From Bacteroidaceae bacterium (lineage in GTDB: Bacteria > Bacteroidota > Bacteroidia > Bacteroidales > Bacteroidaceae): a stretch of DNA of 64,000 nucleotides. The stretch covers positions 182,730 through 246,729 of the forward strand of contig JAFQBG010000003.1 in NCBI GenBank assembly GCA_017416705.1, written 5' to 3'. Made by a program: the position numbers and the translations under genes. Below, piece after piece: positions 45,242 to 54,060 of this stretch. The stretch's first letter is position 1. Each line of letters begins with the position of its first letter. The notes beneath the pieces are model-generated. The model was not told the DNA's origin. It did no database searches and was given only the letters and a program-made list of their open reading frames with translations.

Positions 45242-46900
45242 ATGAAAAGAGGTCTGTCAATATTATTTTTCTTATCGGCTGTTCTATGCTGTTCGGTAGC
45301 ACAAATATCGGTGCAATGGGGTAACATAGATACTCGTTATCCGGTCGAGGAGTGTACAAATATTAAAACAGCATCGGTGAGCAGTGCCACCGCATGGCGT
45401 GGCGAGCGTGTTAATTTTCAACTGCTCGTTGGAAATAAAAATGTGGAAACACAGGTGAGCTACTCATTCGGCGAACTAAAATGTGGCAATAAAACCATAG
45501 CATCGGAAAATGTGGCAGGCGGTTTTGTGCAACCTGTCATAACCGATAAATTCACCGGTTGCGGACACCACGACATAGAGGCCTACGGTTGCAATCTGTC
45601 TGCCGATAGGATAACAGACGACGCCACCACGGTGTTGTCGGCAAATACCTATCGCGGTTTGTGGCTCACAGTGGCCATCCCTGCCGACGTACAAGCAGGA
45701 ACATACACAGGCAGCGTCACAGTGACAGCCGATGGCAAGGAGTATAAACGACAATACAAAGTGAAAGTACTCGACAGGGTGCTGCCGGCCCCTGCGGAGT
45801 GGCGTTTCCATCTCGATTTTTGGCAAAACCCCTACGCTGTGGCACGAGTACACAATGTGGAACTATGGTCGTCCAAACACTTTGAACTGCTCCGCCCCTA
45901 TATGAAAAAACTTGCCTCGGCAGGGCAAAAGGTCATAACAGCCACGCTCACACACAAACCATGGAACGGACAGACATACGACCCCTTCGGGAGCATGGTT
46001 ACATGGGTGAAAAAAGCCGACGGCACATGGTGGTACGATTTCACAATCTTCGACCGATGGGTGGAGTTTATGATGGAATGTGGAATAGACAAGGAGATAA
46101 CATGCTTCTCCATGATACCATGGAATTTATCGTTCCGCTACTACGACCAAGCAACCGACTCGCATAAGGAAATGAAATGCGCTCCGGGCGAGGAACAATA
46201 CTCGCTCTTTTGGGGCGGGATGTTAAAGGCATTCGCCGCGCATCTGAAAGAAAAAGGATGGTTCGAAAAAACATTCATTTCGATGGACGAACGTAGTTTG
46301 CAGCAGATGCAGGCAGCCATAAAAGTGATAAAGGAGTATGCACCGGGCATGAAAATTTCCATGGCAGGGTTGTATCATCCCGAAATAGAGTCGGATATAA
46401 CCGATTATTGTCTCGACATAGAGACCTATAAATCGTACACCCCCGAACTGTTGGCACGTCGTCGCAGCGAGGGCAAGATTTCGACCTATTACACCTGCTG
46501 TTCGGCCGAATATCCCAATCTGTTTACATTCACAGCACCTGCCGACGCCGAGTTCATTGCCCTTGAAGCGTTGGCAAGGGACCTCGACGGCTATCTGCGT
46601 TGGGCCTATAACAGTTGGACTGCCGACGCCGAAAAAGATTCGCGCTTTACAGCATGGCCCGCAGGCGACACCTATGTCGTTTATCCGTTCAGCATAAGCT
46701 CGGTGCGCTGGGAGCGTCTGGTACAGGGCATCCAACAGTTCGAAAAATATAAAATCCTATATAACGAGGCACTCGAAAATAATAACCGTACGGCGGTCAG
46801 GAAACTCGAAAAATTGCTTCGCGGTGTGGATATAACAAAAATAGCAACCCGGAGCAATAAAATGGTAAATGAATTCCGTAACGGGTTGAACAGTTTTTAA
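45242..46900 (+). CDS. GH123-like glycoside hydrolase (beta-N-acetylgalactosaminidase family, DUF4091)
   Basis: 552 residues with signal peptide (MKRGLSILFFLSAVLCCSVA). N-terminal beta-sandwich (about 20-175) and a barrel with LDFWQNPYAVARVHNVELWS, MIPWNLSF and the Asp-Glu catalytic pair in FISMDERSLQ. GH123 cleaves terminal beta-GalNAc by substrate-assisted catalysis, acting on glycosphingolipids or O-glycans. Tightly linked to the sialate esterase. Confidence 0.88.
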   Translation: MKRGLSILFFLSAVLCCSVAQISVQWGNIDTRYPVEECTNIKTASVSSATAWRGERVNFQLLVGNKNVETQVSYSFGELKCGNKTIASENVAGGFVQPVITDKFTGCGHHDIEAYGCNLSADRITDDATTVLSANTYRGLWLTVAIPADVQAGTYTGSVTVTADGKEYKRQYKVKVLDRVLPAPAEWRFHLDFWQNPYAVARVHNVELWSSKHFELLRPYMKKLASAGQKVITATLTHKPWNGQTYDPFGSMVTWVKKADGTWWYDFTIFDRWVEFMMECGIDKEITCFSMIPWNLSFRYYDQATDSHKEMKCAPGEEQYSLFWGGMLKAFAAHLKEKGWFEKTFISMDERSLQQMQAAIKVIKEYAPGMKISMAGLYHPEIESDITDYCLDIETYKSYTPELLARRRSEGKISTYYTCCSAEYPNLFTFTAPADAEFIALEALARDLDGYLRWAYNSWTADAEKDSRFTAWPAGDTYVVYPFSISSVRWERLVQGIQQFEKYKILYNEALENNNRTAVRKLEKLLRGVDITKIATRSNKMVNEFRNGLNSF

Positions 46901-46950
46901 ATCATATTCACAACATAGTTTGTTTATTTATATATAATAATTTTAATTCT

Positions 46951-48105
46951 ATGAATATATATCCTTCAATAAAATACATAGGTGTTGACGATAACGACAT
47001 CGATTTGTTTGAGTCGCAGTACAAAGTGCCGAATGGCATATCCTATAATTCGTATTTGCTCCTTGACGAAAAAATTGCAATAATAGACACTGCCGATGCA
47101 CGTAAGGCGCAGGAGTGGTGGAATAATCTGTCGGCTGCACTCGACGGACGTACTCCCCACTATTTGGTATCCCTGCACATGGAGCCCGACCACTCGTCGC
47201 TCATAGCGCAGGTGATGGAGCGTTACCCCGAACTAAAATTGGTGGCAAGCCCCAAGGCCATACAGATGTTGCCGCAATTTTTTGGCGACGTGGATATCGA
47301 AAATCGCTGCATAGCCATGAAAGAGGGCGACATATTGTCCCTTGGGAAGCATACACTGACTTTTATGAACGCCCCCATGGTACATTGGCCCGAGGTGCTC
47401 GTGTGCTACGATACATATAGCAAGACGCTCTTCTCGGCCGATGCTTTTGGTAAGTTCGGTTCGCTGTCGCACGATGAACCTTGGGACGACGAAGCACGTC
47501 GTTACTATCTGAATATTTGCGGTAAATATGGCATGCAGGTGCAGGCGCTTCTAAAAAAGGCCGCTGCTTTGGATATCGCAAGAATATGTCCTTTGCATGG
47601 CCCTATGTTGTCCGAAAATCTGGCACATTATGTCGGGCTATACGATAAATGGAGCAGTTACACTCCCGAGACTGACGGAGTACTTGTGGCATACGCGTCA
47701 ATCTATGGTGGCACAACCGAGGCTGCCATTTACTTGGCAAATCTGTTGCAAGCAGCAGGCAAGCAGGTTGTTACAATAGATTTGTGTCGTTGCGATATGT
47801 CCCATGCCCTTAGCGAGGCTTTCCGAATGAGTCATCTGGCAGTGTGTGCAGCCTCCTACGATGCCGGATTGTTTCCTCCCATGCACGATTTTCTCTACCA
47901 TCTGAAAATAAAGAACTATCAATCACGCAAAGTCGGCATTATTGAAAACGGCTCGTGGGCACCCACCGCAGGACGAGTTATGCGCACTATGTTAGAGGAG
48001 ATGAAAAACATAGAGATAGCAGAACCGATGGTTACAATACGTTCGCGAATGAAAAAAGAGGACACTGTTGCTATTGAGCAGTTGGCCAAAGCCTTATTAT
48101 CATAA
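46951..48105 (+). CDS. FprA-type flavodiiron flavoprotein
   Basis: 384 residues. Metallo-beta-lactamase-like diiron domain with H76-x-E78-x-D80-H81 (SLHMEPDHSS), a His in NAPMVHWPE and an Asp in FSADAFG, then a C-terminal flavodoxin domain from about 250 (VLVAYASIYGGTTEAA). Reduces oxygen to water or NO to N2O, a defence in anaerobes, using electrons from rubredoxin- or ferredoxin-type carriers. It sits among glycan genes but seems independent of them. Confidence 0.93.
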   Translation: MNIYPSIKYIGVDDNDIDLFESQYKVPNGISYNSYLLLDEKIAIIDTADARKAQEWWNNLSAALDGRTPHYLVSLHMEPDHSSLIAQVMERYPELKLVASPKAIQMLPQFFGDVDIENRCIAMKEGDILSLGKHTLTFMNAPMVHWPEVLVCYDTYSKTLFSADAFGKFGSLSHDEPWDDEARRYYLNICGKYGMQVQALLKKAAALDIARICPLHGPMLSENLAHYVGLYDKWSSYTPETDGVLVAYASIYGGTTEAAIYLANLLQAAGKQVVTIDLCRCDMSHALSEAFRMSHLAVCAASYDAGLFPPMHDFLYHLKIKNYQSRKVGIIENGSWAPTAGRVMRTMLEEMKNIEIAEPMVTIRSRMKKEDTVAIEQLAKALLS

Positions 48106-48277
48106 ATAATTTGCCGAGGGATGTAAAATAGAAACAGAACATACCTGACAAATGAAACAGTCTGACAAGGTGATTTCTGCGTTACGCTCGCTCTAAAAAT
48201 GCTCATTTACGTTTGGTAAACTCCGCTTTTTCGGGCATCGCAAGCCTTAAAATCCCTCTTGTTATACAATTTCGAAT

Positions 48278-48316
48278 AAAAGGGGTTGTCCTTCAAACTT
48301 GTTGGACAACCCTTTT
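48278..48316. terminator. Terminator downstream of the flavoprotein gene
   Basis: Arms AAAAGGGGTTGTCC and GGACAACCCTTTT, one bulged G, 12-base loop, T-run on both strands. Confidence 0.85.
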
Positions 48317-48504
48317 ATTCTTCGGCAAAACTTCCATTCTTCGTTGGGAAATATTTTGGAAATATTTTTTTGGTTTATACCAATTTGTTGGTGTTGTAGG
48401 CATATCCCGCAGAAAAATGAAGAATAGTTAAGAATATTCCTTTATCTGTTTTTTTATCATACTAAATGCCTTGTTTACAGCAAGTTATTCTCTTGAAAAT
48501 TAAT

Positions 48505-48525
48505 ATATCTCTTAATAAGAGATAT
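48505..48525. promoter_or_regulatory. Distal 21-base palindrome upstream of GH95
   Basis: Perfect palindrome ATATCTCTT-AAT-AAGAGATAT. Preceded by AAAATTA; the joint 19-base string beginning at 48496 recurs at 48730. Confidence 0.65.
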
Positions 48526-48663
48526 TTGCAAGGCTCAATGGCTTGATTTTCAGCAATGTAATGTTTGCGCTTTTGAAACAATCCAAACATTCGGCAAACT
48601 TCGGATGCAAAATTATTCATTGATGACTTTTTTCGGATATTCAATATAAATCGCGAATATATC

Positions 48664-48730
48664 CTGCGCTCGCGCTAAAAAATATTGAAATAAATTTTAT
48701 GTATTTTGCTCGCTTATGACTATATTTGCA
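48664..48730 (+). repeat. Diverged copy of the pyrE-upstream repeat, carrying a -7 box
   Basis: Begins CTGCGCTCGC and ends GCTCGCTTATGACTATATTTGC. The reverse complement of 7204-7267 starts CTGCGCTCGC and ends GCTCGCTTGTTAGTATATTCGC, with an A-run, GAA, TAAA and T-run in between in both. The central hairpin is decayed here. Confidence 0.7.
48721..48728 (+). promoter_or_regulatory. -7 element of the GH95 gene
   Basis: TATATTTG, exact consensus, at the end of the repeat copy; the start would be near 48735, about 87 bases before the ATG. No clear -33 TTTG, suggesting an activator-dependent or weak promoter. Confidence 0.6.
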
Positions 48731-48738
48731 AAATTAAT

Positions 48739-48759
48739 ATATCTCTTATTAAAAGATAT
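48739..48759. promoter_or_regulatory. Proximal 21-base palindrome at the GH95 transcription start
   Basis: ATATCTCTT-ATT-AAAAGATAT, one mismatch from perfect symmetry, ten bases after the -7 box, over the expected start of transcription, a repressor-like position. Confidence 0.65.
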
Positions 48760-48821
48760 TTAATTATTAAATAATAATTCATATAAATCAAACTATATTA
48801 ACTAACCTGAAAAATCAAAAA

Positions 48822-51800
48822 ATGAAAAAGATTACTATGTTTCTTGCCTCATTGTTCATAACAATGGGAGTTTTGGCGCAAATTGACACTAGTAAGGAGT
48901 ATCGTTTGAAGGATTCTTCGACAGGATACTATCTGAACGCAGCAAACCACGATGAGCACGCAGGCGGTACTCATGGCGGTGTTAACGTGGTGCCTTATGC
49001 CGAGAGCGACGAACAGATTTTTACTTTCGAGCAATCGGGTAGTGGCTATTATCTTAAAACAAAGAGTGGCTATTACATTTTCTGTCAGTCGTGGAATGTC
49101 GATGCTCTTTCAAAGAAAAGCCTTCTGACATTTAGCGATGCGGGTAATGGCATGTACTACATTCTAAACGGTTCCAACTATTTCAAGGTAGAATATGTGG
49201 CGAATGGCAGTGGTTACTATCCATTCGGCGATGCCGCTTTGTCGGCTGCTGCAAAATGGGTTTTGGAACCCACTGTGAGCGGTCCTGTGACATATACAGT
49301 GGAGGTTCTTGGTACCACCGATGCAGCCGCTGCTGTAACCTACAACGGAACGTCGTATGCCGACGGTGCAACATTCGAAACCGAGGACGCAATTAAGAAA
49401 TCGGATTTCACACCCGCAGAAATATCGGGTATGACACCTGTTGTCAGTATCGACGGTACTACAATATATGTAAGCTACTTCGATGCAAATACGCAGTTCT
49501 ATACAATCAGAAACGGTCTTGGTGGTTATGTAAGCCTTAACTCCGAATACATGAGTAACGGTTATATGACATTGAGCAACAGCAATACACCGCAAGACAA
49601 TAAAGGACTTTGGGCTTTTGTAGAGCAGAGCACCGGTGTGTACAAGGTATATAACTACTCGACAGGACTTTCGAAAGTATTGGGTATAAGCGGTTCCGAG
49701 GCAAGTGCCCGTGCTGCCATGGTTGCTCCTAACTCCACATCGTATAGCACAAGTTTCTCGGGTCATTTCGATTTCGATGGTTCCGATCCTTCGTACATAA
49801 AGATTGACGGCACATCAAGCAATCACTGGAACAAACGTGGCGACTATTTCGCTCTTTGGAACAGTTCGGGTGCCATAGGTGACAACGGTAGTAAGTTCTT
49901 CTTGTTGCCTATGGAGGCAGCCGACTACCCCGATGAGTATTTCTACGAGGTATCCGACATAGAGGGTGTCAGCACCTATTTACCCAAAAACCCCAATACA
50001 TTGTGGTACACAACATCGGCCGAGGCTGCCGGAGTAAGCTATCCTTGGATGGAATATGCGTTGCCTTTGGGTAATGGTGAGCTTGGTTGCATGGTGTTTG
50101 GCGGTGTGCATAACGAGGAATTGCAATTCAACGAAAAAACATTGTGGAGCGGTGCTGCCAATGTAGTTGGCGCGGGAAGCGGCAGTCGTACATACATGAA
50201 CTTTGGTTCTTTGTTCATCACCAACCTTAACAAAGGCATTTGGGATGGAGTAACCGACTACGTACGTTATCTTGACATAGAAGAGGGTATTGCCGGCGTC
50301 GAGTATAAGAACGCCAATGGCACAAAATTCATCCGTAAATTTTTAAGCTCGGCACCCGACCAAGTGATAGCAGGACAATATACAATAGAAGGTGACGAGA
50401 AACTCGACCTTCTCTTTAAATTGGAGCCCGGAACAGGTATCGGTGCAGGCACTGTGACATACTCCGACGGCACAGCAGTCTTTACAGGTGCCATGACAGC
50501 GGTGAACTACGCTGCTCGTTTGCACGTTGTTGTCGATAACGGTGCAACAGTGACATCATCGGCACGAGGTATTACAGTAAACGACGCTACCGAGGTTACA
50601 TTCTATCTTAAAGGAGCCACCAACTTCAATGGCGACATGGATGTGTATGACAACTATTTTACAAGCGAGTCGCCTGCCGAGGTAGATGCACGTGTTAAAA
50701 CAGAAATAGAGAAAGCAGTTGCCAAGGGATATGCCGCAGTAGAAGAGGCTCACATTGCCGACTTTACAGCTATAACCAAGCGCATGACATTCGACCTTGG
50801 ATTGCAAACTCCTGCCGTAGATACAAAGACACTTGTTGACAACTACTATCCCAACAACCCCAACGCAAATAGTACACAGAACGACCACCTGTTCTTGGAG
50901 CAATTGTATTTCCACTATGGACGCTATTTGGCAATAAGCTCGAACCGTAAGCCCATAGCTGCTCCCAACAACCTTCAAGGTATATGGAACGACCGTGGAG
51001 CAGACTCGCCTTGGAACTCCGATATCCACACCAATATCAACATCCAGATGAACTACTGGCCCACCGAAATTACCAACCTGTCAGATTTGCACAAGCCTTT
51101 TGTGAACTTCATTATCCGTGGTGCACAGAGCGAGGGTTGGAAAAAGGTTGGTAAAACATATAACGACGGTTATGGTTGGAGCGTTCTTACAGAGTCATCG
51201 CTCTACAACAGTATGAGTACATGGGGCGACAACTACCTTGTAGCCAACGTATGGTACACAAGCCACTTGTGGACTCACTATCGTTATACACAGGACAAGG
51301 AGTTCCTTAAAAAAGCCTTCCCCGTAATGTGGAGTGCAGCTGAATTCTGGTTCCACCGCCTAATAGAGGATCGTACAGTATATGATGGTACATTCGTCGC
51401 TCCTAATGAATATAGTGCAGAGCAACCTTTGCAGAGCGAGGACGGTACAGCCCACGCTCAGCAGATGATAAGCTATCTGTTTGAAAACATCAGCGAGGCC
51501 ATCGAGATACTTGGTGCAAGCGAGTTGGGTCTTTCGGCTGCCGATGTTGCTAAACTTAATACATATCTCGAAAACACCGATAAAGGTCTGCATACAGAAA
51601 CCTATACAGGCTCATGGGGTAGTACATTCAATGGTGTTAAAACCGGCGATGAGTTATTGCGCGAGTGGAAATACTCTACATACACAGCCGGTGAGAGAAA
51701 CCACCGTCATATGTCGCACTTGATGGCTCTATTCCCAATGGACCAGATTACACCCGAGAGTGAATATTTTGTGCCCGCTGTTAATGCTCTTAAACATCGT

Positions 51801-52484
51801 GGCGACGCTGCCACCGGTTGGTCTATGGGCTGGAAAGTCAATCTGTGGGCGCGTGCTCAGGATGGCGACCATGCTCACCTGATAATAAAGAATGCCTTGA
51901 AGCACTCTACCACATACGGAACAGACCAAAGTCAAGGTGGTATATACTACAACCTGTTCGATAGCCACGCTCCATTCCAGATAGATGGTAACTTTGGTGT
52001 ATGCTCGGGTATAGCCGAAATGCTTATGCAAAGTGCACATGGCTATATCAACATAATGCCGGCTGTTCCTACTGCATGGGAAAGCAAGGGAACCGTTAAA
52101 GGTATGAAAGCCATTGGAAACTTCACAGTTGATTTCAATTGGTTAGATGGCAAATGCCAGAGCGCATCCATCGTAAGCAATGCAGGAGCAGAACTTCGTG
52201 TAGCTTGCAAGCGCGGTGCAATGGAGTTGGCAAAGGCCAGCATCAAGGTTAATGGCAGCGAAGTAGAGGTTGCAGTCGATGAGCATGGCATTGTTTCAAT
52301 ACCTTGTGCCAAGGATGATGTCATCGACATTGACTTTACAACTGAAACCGCTATCGAGGCTGTTGTAGCAGATGGTAAGGCTAATGCCGCAGGTAGTGCC
52401 ATATACGATTTGAGTGGTCGTCGCGTAAGCGAGAAAGCCGGCGGTATATACATTCAGGATGGAGTAAAAACTTATAATAAGTAA
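48822..52484 (+). CDS. GH95 alpha-L-fucosidase with N-terminal lectin-like domain and T9SS-type sorting tail
   Basis: 1220 residues. Signal peptide (to LAQ), ricin-like region (about 20-150; STGYYLNAAN, SGYYLKTKSGYY) resembling the start of the M60 protein, and a second beta-rich region to about 370. The GH95 part starts near 393 (YALPLGNGELG, FNEKTLWSG), with NLQGIWNDRG and the Asn-rich INIQMNYWPTE (about 718-742), the acid residue in APNEYS (about 862) and QIDGNFG (Asp about 1055). The end AIYDLSGRRVSEKAGGIYIQ matches the type A sorting domain. Cleaves terminal alpha-1,2-fucose from host glycans. Confidence 0.92.
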   Translation: MKKITMFLASLFITMGVLAQIDTSKEYRLKDSSTGYYLNAANHDEHAGGTHGGVNVVPYAESDEQIFTFEQSGSGYYLKTKSGYYIFCQSWNVDALSKKSLLTFSDAGNGMYYILNGSNYFKVEYVANGSGYYPFGDAALSAAAKWVLEPTVSGPVTYTVEVLGTTDAAAAVTYNGTSYADGATFETEDAIKKSDFTPAEISGMTPVVSIDGTTIYVSYFDANTQFYTIRNGLGGYVSLNSEYMSNGYMTLSNSNTPQDNKGLWAFVEQSTGVYKVYNYSTGLSKVLGISGSEASARAAMVAPNSTSYSTSFSGHFDFDGSDPSYIKIDGTSSNHWNKRGDYFALWNSSGAIGDNGSKFFLLPMEAADYPDEYFYEVSDIEGVSTYLPKNPNTLWYTTSAEAAGVSYPWMEYALPLGNGELGCMVFGGVHNEELQFNEKTLWSGAANVVGAGSGSRTYMNFGSLFITNLNKGIWDGVTDYVRYLDIEEGIAGVEYKNANGTKFIRKFLSSAPDQVIAGQYTIEGDEKLDLLFKLEPGTGIGAGTVTYSDGTAVFTGAMTAVNYAARLHVVVDNGATVTSSARGITVNDATEVTFYLKGATNFNGDMDVYDNYFTSESPAEVDARVKTEIEKAVAKGYAAVEEAHIADFTAITKRMTFDLGLQTPAVDTKTLVDNYYPNNPNANSTQNDHLFLEQLYFHYGRYLAISSNRKPIAAPNNLQGIWNDRGADSPWNSDIHTNINIQMNYWPTEITNLSDLHKPFVNFIIRGAQSEGWKKVGKTYNDGYGWSVLTESSLYNSMSTWGDNYLVANVWYTSHLWTHYRYTQDKEFLKKAFPVMWSAAEFWFHRLIEDRTVYDGTFVAPNEYSAEQPLQSEDGTAHAQQMISYLFENISEAIEILGASELGLSAADVAKLNTYLENTDKGLHTETYTGSWGSTFNGVKTGDELLREWKYSTYTAGERNHRHMSHLMALFPMDQITPESEYFVPAVNALKHRGDAATGWSMGWKVNLWARAQDGDHAHLIIKNALKHSTTYGTDQSQGGIYYNLFDSHAPFQIDGNFGVCSGIAEMLMQSAHGYINIMPAVPTAWESKGTVKGMKAIGNFTVDFNWLDGKCQSASIVSNAGAELRVACKRGAMELAKASIKVNGSEVEVAVDEHGIVSIPCAKDDVIDIDFTTETAIEAVVADGKANAAGSAIYDLSGRRVSEKAGGIYIQDGVKTYNK

Positions 52485-52492
52485 TTATTTAT

Positions 52493-52522
52493 AAAACAGC
52501 GCGGTACGTACCGCGCTGTTTT
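52493..52522 (+). terminator. Terminator after GH95
   Basis: Perfect palindrome, arms AAAACAGCGCGGTAC and GTACCGCGCTGTTTT, followed by ATTTTA. Confidence 0.93.
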
Positions 52523-52563
52523 ATTTTAGAATTCTATTGTGAAATTTGCATCGTCTTCTGATG

Positions 52564-52614
52564 CTATATAAAACCGATAAGCCCCCATGAAGGGGGCTTA
52601 TCGGTTTTATATAG
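52564..52614 (-). terminator. Terminator after the family 9 glycosyltransferase
   Basis: Arms of 23 bases, perfect, ending in CCCCC and beginning GGGGG around ATGAA; each outer end carries an A- or T-run. Active on the minus strand and probably on both. Confidence 0.93.
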
Positions 52615-52633
52615 CCGTATATATCTGCTATCC

Positions 52634-53698
52634 CTATTTAATTATGGCATCGAGCATGGGTGTTAGTTGCCTCCATACAATGTCGGGTGTTATGCTATCG
52701 AATTGCTCTTGTATGGTCAACGATGCCTTTTCATCATTGGTTAATACATCGGAAACGCATATACCTTGTGCCGGTGTGCTGTTTTGTGGCAACCATTTAT
52801 ATTTGGCTGCTCCGGGTGAGAATATGGCGTAGGATGGAATGTCTAATGCCTGCACCAAATGGCGGCCGCCGCCCTCATTGCCAAAGTAGAACGAGCTGTT
52901 GCTGCATAGTGCCATGAATTCGCGTACACTGCCTGCGCGTATATCTATTTTTATGGTGTCGGGGTTCCCAAGTTCCTTATATAATTGACGACACTCCTCC
53001 TCCTCGCGACCGGGTGCATAGTTGAATATCAGTTGCAGTTTTTTGTCATTGTACCGGTGTAATATCCTCCTTACAACCTCCTTCATGTACTCTATGTTCC
53101 ACCTTTTTTCCGGTATTTTTGTGGTTATGCCAAGCAGTATTACAGGATGGGAAAAGTCTATTCCTTTGCTTTGCATGTAGCTGCGATATTGTTCCTTCTC
53201 CTCGTTTGTTACGTAGAGTCTGAAATTGCGTTCCGGAATTATCTCGGCTATATCGCTTAGTTCGTTGGCAAATAGCTGATTGTCATGAACCATGTCCGTT
53301 AATCCTTTTTGCGGTGCTACGGTGCGGTTCAACAAAAAAGTATATTTCTTCTTTTTTCCTATTCTTATGGGTGTGCCAAGCGAGAATAACGAGAATATCA
53401 ATGTTCTTATTGTGGAACGCATGTCGATTATTACATCGTATTTCTCGGCTCGCACGACGTTCCATATTTTCCCGAGGTATAAAAAGAATTTTTCGTTTTC
53501 TTTGGGTGTAAATGAAATTATTTTATCTATATCGGGGTGATTGTGGAATATAGGGGATATCCTTTCATTTAACACTATGTGTATTTGTGCGTTGGGGAAA
53601 CTGCGTTTTAGGCTTGAACACATTGCGGCTGCAAGTATTGAGTCTCCAATTTGTCGGAAACGGATAATTAAAATTTTCTTTATATCTTGTTTTTCCAT
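52634..53698 (-). CDS. Glycosyltransferase family 9 (heptosyltransferase-like)
   Basis: 354 residues from the ATG at 53698 (MEKQDIKKILIIRFRQIGDSIL, the family N-terminus). A longer frame starts at 53767, but a -7 box lies in between (53738-53745). Nucleotide-sugar binding C-terminal part: FYFGNEGGGRHLVQALDIP, FSPGAAKYKWLP. Family 9 enzymes add heptose or similar sugars to the LPS inner core at the cytoplasmic face. Confidence 0.9.
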   Translation of the reverse strand: MEKQDIKKILIIRFRQIGDSILAAAMCSSLKRSFPNAQIHIVLNERISPIFHNHPDIDKIISFTPKENEKFFLYLGKIWNVVRAEKYDVIIDMRSTIRTLIFSLFSLGTPIRIGKKKKYTFLLNRTVAPQKGLTDMVHDNQLFANELSDIAEIIPERNFRLYVTNEEKEQYRSYMQSKGIDFSHPVILLGITTKIPEKRWNIEYMKEVVRRILHRYNDKKLQLIFNYAPGREEEECRQLYKELGNPDTIKIDIRAGSVREFMALCSNSSFYFGNEGGGRHLVQALDIPSYAIFSPGAAKYKWLPQNSTPAQGICVSDVLTNDEKASLTIQEQFDSITPDIVWRQLTPMLDAIIK

Positions 53699-54058
53699 TT
53701 TGCACCGCTTTTGTGTGGGGGATTTGTTTCGACGATGCAAATATAAGCAATATTTATCTATTTGCATTATAAAATACTACAAATAGAACATATTCTGTTT
53801 TTTTATTCGATGTTTTTATATTATACGATTACGTTATGCTATGCCCATTGGGTTTCTATGTTATGCGGTGTCTTCGGTTTTTTATTATACGTCGCCCTTT
53901 GGTCTTTACGTTATGTGACGCCCTTTGGACTTTACGTTATGCTATGCCCCTTGGGCTTTTACGTTATGCAATGCCCTTTGGTCTTTATGTTATGCAATGC
54001 TTCTCGGGTTTTTACGTTATCCGCCGCCTTCTGTTTTTACATTATGCGCCGCCCCCCA
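53699..54058. other. 360-base intergenic region with GT9 promoter and tandem repeat array
   Basis: Holds the promoter of the glycosyltransferase (53738-53745) and, from 53831, the 25-27-base repeats. The stretch 53746-53830 is AT-rich with nothing else seen. Confidence 0.75.
53738..53745 (-). promoter_or_regulatory. -7 element of the glycosyltransferase gene
   Basis: TATATTTG on the minus strand, exact; the start of transcription near 53731 is 33 bases before the ATG. No clear -33 TTTG. Confidence 0.6.
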
Positions 54059-54060
54059 CT
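53831..54060. repeat. Array of nine imperfect 25-27-base tandem repeats
   Basis: Units begin at 53831, 53858, about 53884, 53908, 53934, 53961, 53987, 54014 and 54039. Approximate unit: ACGTTATGCnATGCC followed by CTTTGGTCTTT. The array touches the stop codon of the DUF2851 gene. Unit length is not a multiple of three throughout and there are no spacers, so neither coding repeat nor CRISPR. Confidence 0.85.

Larger units (their letters stand above)
48106..48821. other. 716-base intergenic region upstream of the GH95 gene
   Basis: Contains a terminator (48278-48316), a GC-richer repeat-like stretch (48172-48235), two 21-base palindromes (48505-48525, 48739-48759), a promoter-bearing repeat copy (48664-48730) and a -7 box (48721-48728). 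The small frames here look non-coding. Confidence 0.75.

Noticed and set aside
48213-48644. Short frames of 60-72 residues in the GH95 upstream region
   Set aside because: They run through a terminator hairpin and AT-rich regulatory DNA, with no recognisable protein character.
43133-52484. Classical polysaccharide utilisation locus
   Set aside because: No SusC/SusD pair, hybrid two-component system or ECF sigma/anti-sigma genes; the glycan genes are interrupted by an unrelated flavoprotein.
53831-54060. CRISPR array
   Set aside because: Units are contiguous, degenerate and without unique spacers; no cas genes nearby.
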